NCBI GenBank assembly: GCA_030043285.1
Contig: JASHXZ010000201.1
Coordinates: 1 to 6,562 of the forward strand
Reading direction: 5' to 3'
Length of the DNA stretch: 6,562 nt
Source: Xanthobacteraceae bacterium
GTDB lineage: Bacteria > Pseudomonadota > Alphaproteobacteria > Rhizobiales > Xanthobacteraceae
A program made the position numbers and the translations under genes. This document shows, piece by piece, positions 6,111 to 6,562 of this stretch (the stretch's first letter is position 1; each line of letters starts with the position of its first letter). Under the pieces are notes generated by a model, which searched no databases, was not told the DNA's origin, and was given only the letters and a program-made list of their open reading frames with translations.

Positions 6111-6562
6111 GTGAAAGAGCAGCCAACGCAAGCGGCCACGCGCGCCGCCGGAAGCTCGTTTTACGGCGGCATGCGCATCCTGCCGCGGCCGCAGCGCGAG
6201 GCGATGTTCGAAATCTACGCGTTCTGCCGCGCCGTCGACGACATCGCCGACGATCTCGGACCGCGCGAGGCGCGTCGCGGAGAATTGCAGCGCTGGCGTG
6301 CCGACATCGACGCGCTCTATGCCGGCGCGCCGCCGCCGCAGCTTCGCGGGCTGGCGCAGGCGGTGCAAACATTCGACCTGCAGCGCGCTGATTTTCTCGA
6401 CGTGATCGACGGCATGGAGATGGACGTGCTCGCCGATATCCGCGCGCCGGATCGGCCGACACTCGAACTTTATTGCGACCGCGTCGCCTGCGCGGTCGGC
6501 CGGCTCTCGGTGCGCGTGTTCGGCATGGAGCGCGACGCCGGACTGGCGCTTGCCGACCAGCT
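6111..6562 (+). CDS. hpnD: Presqualene diphosphate synthase HpnD, 3'-truncated by the window
   Basis: The first 150 residues of a squalene/phytoene synthase family enzyme that runs off the right edge. HpnD condenses two farnesyl diphosphates head-to-head to presqualene diphosphate, the first committed step to squalene. Visible motifs: SSFYGGMRILP (15-25), EIYAFCRAVDDIADD (34-48) holding the first Asp-rich motif D43-D44-x-x-D47, DVIDGMEMDVLADIRAP (97-113), and YCDRVACAVGRLSVRVFGM (121-139). These match HpnD well. The start is GTG 6111, immediately after the hpnC TAA; the next in-frame ATG (6171) would delete the conserved SSFY segment. Only a weak GGGG (6100-6103) lies upstream, so translation probably depends on coupling to hpnC. 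The family is usually about 280 residues, so roughly the second half, including the second Asp-rich motif, is missing. hpnE would be expected next. Confidence 0.92.
   Translation, partial: MKEQPTQAATRAAGSSFYGGMRILPRPQREAMFEIYAFCRAVDDIADDLGPREARRGELQRWRADIDALYAGAPPPQLRGLAQAVQTFDLQRADFLDVIDGMEMDVLADIRAPDRPTLELYCDRVACAVGRLSVRVFGMERDAGLALADQ

Noticed and set aside
5148..6368. 406-codon minus-strand ORF opposite hpnC and the hpnD start
   Set aside because: It is antisense to two clearly recognised genes; its length comes from high GC content and few stops, and the product is an Arg/Gln/His-rich sequence with no family character.

Overview
The window looks like chromosomal DNA from a GC-rich alphaproteobacterium, most likely Hyphomicrobiales (Bradyrhizobium, Rhodopseudomonas or Pseudolabrys-like). 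This rests on the strong G/C bias at third codon positions, the hopanoid gene order hpnB-hpnC-hpnD, and the protein flavour. The assignment is by recognition only; no search was run.

Layout. Positions 3-881 (+) hold the 3' part of a nitronate monooxygenase-type flavoprotein gene. Converging on it with a 33-bp gap is a two-gene minus-strand unit: an exported patatin-like phospholipase (2662 to 1334), followed with an ATGA overlap by a small secreted protein of unknown function (1337 to 915). Upstream of that unit lies a 259-bp intergenic region (2663-2921) holding a candidate promoter and short repeats. Next, also on the minus strand, is a farnesyl diphosphate synthase gene (ispA-type, 3893 to 2922). 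A 145-bp divergent region (3894-4038) separates it from a plus-strand hopanoid operon: hpnB glycosyltransferase (4039-5217), hpnC (5214-6110) and hpnD (6111 to the window end, 3'-truncated). The last three are packed with a 4-bp overlap (hpnB/hpnC) and zero spacing (hpnC/hpnD).

How the genes fit together. IspA makes farnesyl diphosphate (FPP). HpnD and HpnC, with HpnE expected just beyond the right edge, turn two FPP into squalene through presqualene diphosphate and hydroxysqualene. Squalene is then cyclised to hopanoids by a squalene-hopene cyclase that is not in this window. HpnB is a membrane glycosyltransferase associated with hopanoid loci. The patatin/secreted-protein pair and the nitronate monooxygenase have no evident pathway link to hopanoids; the patatin could act on envelope lipids, but that is conjecture.

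I see no mobile element, CRISPR array, RNA gene or clearly undescribed system. The most unusual points are a 12-bp A-rich (coding strand) in-frame tandem repeat at the start of ispA, the same-frame hpnC/hpnD junction separated by a single stop codon, and the uncharacterised patatin/secreted-protein pair.
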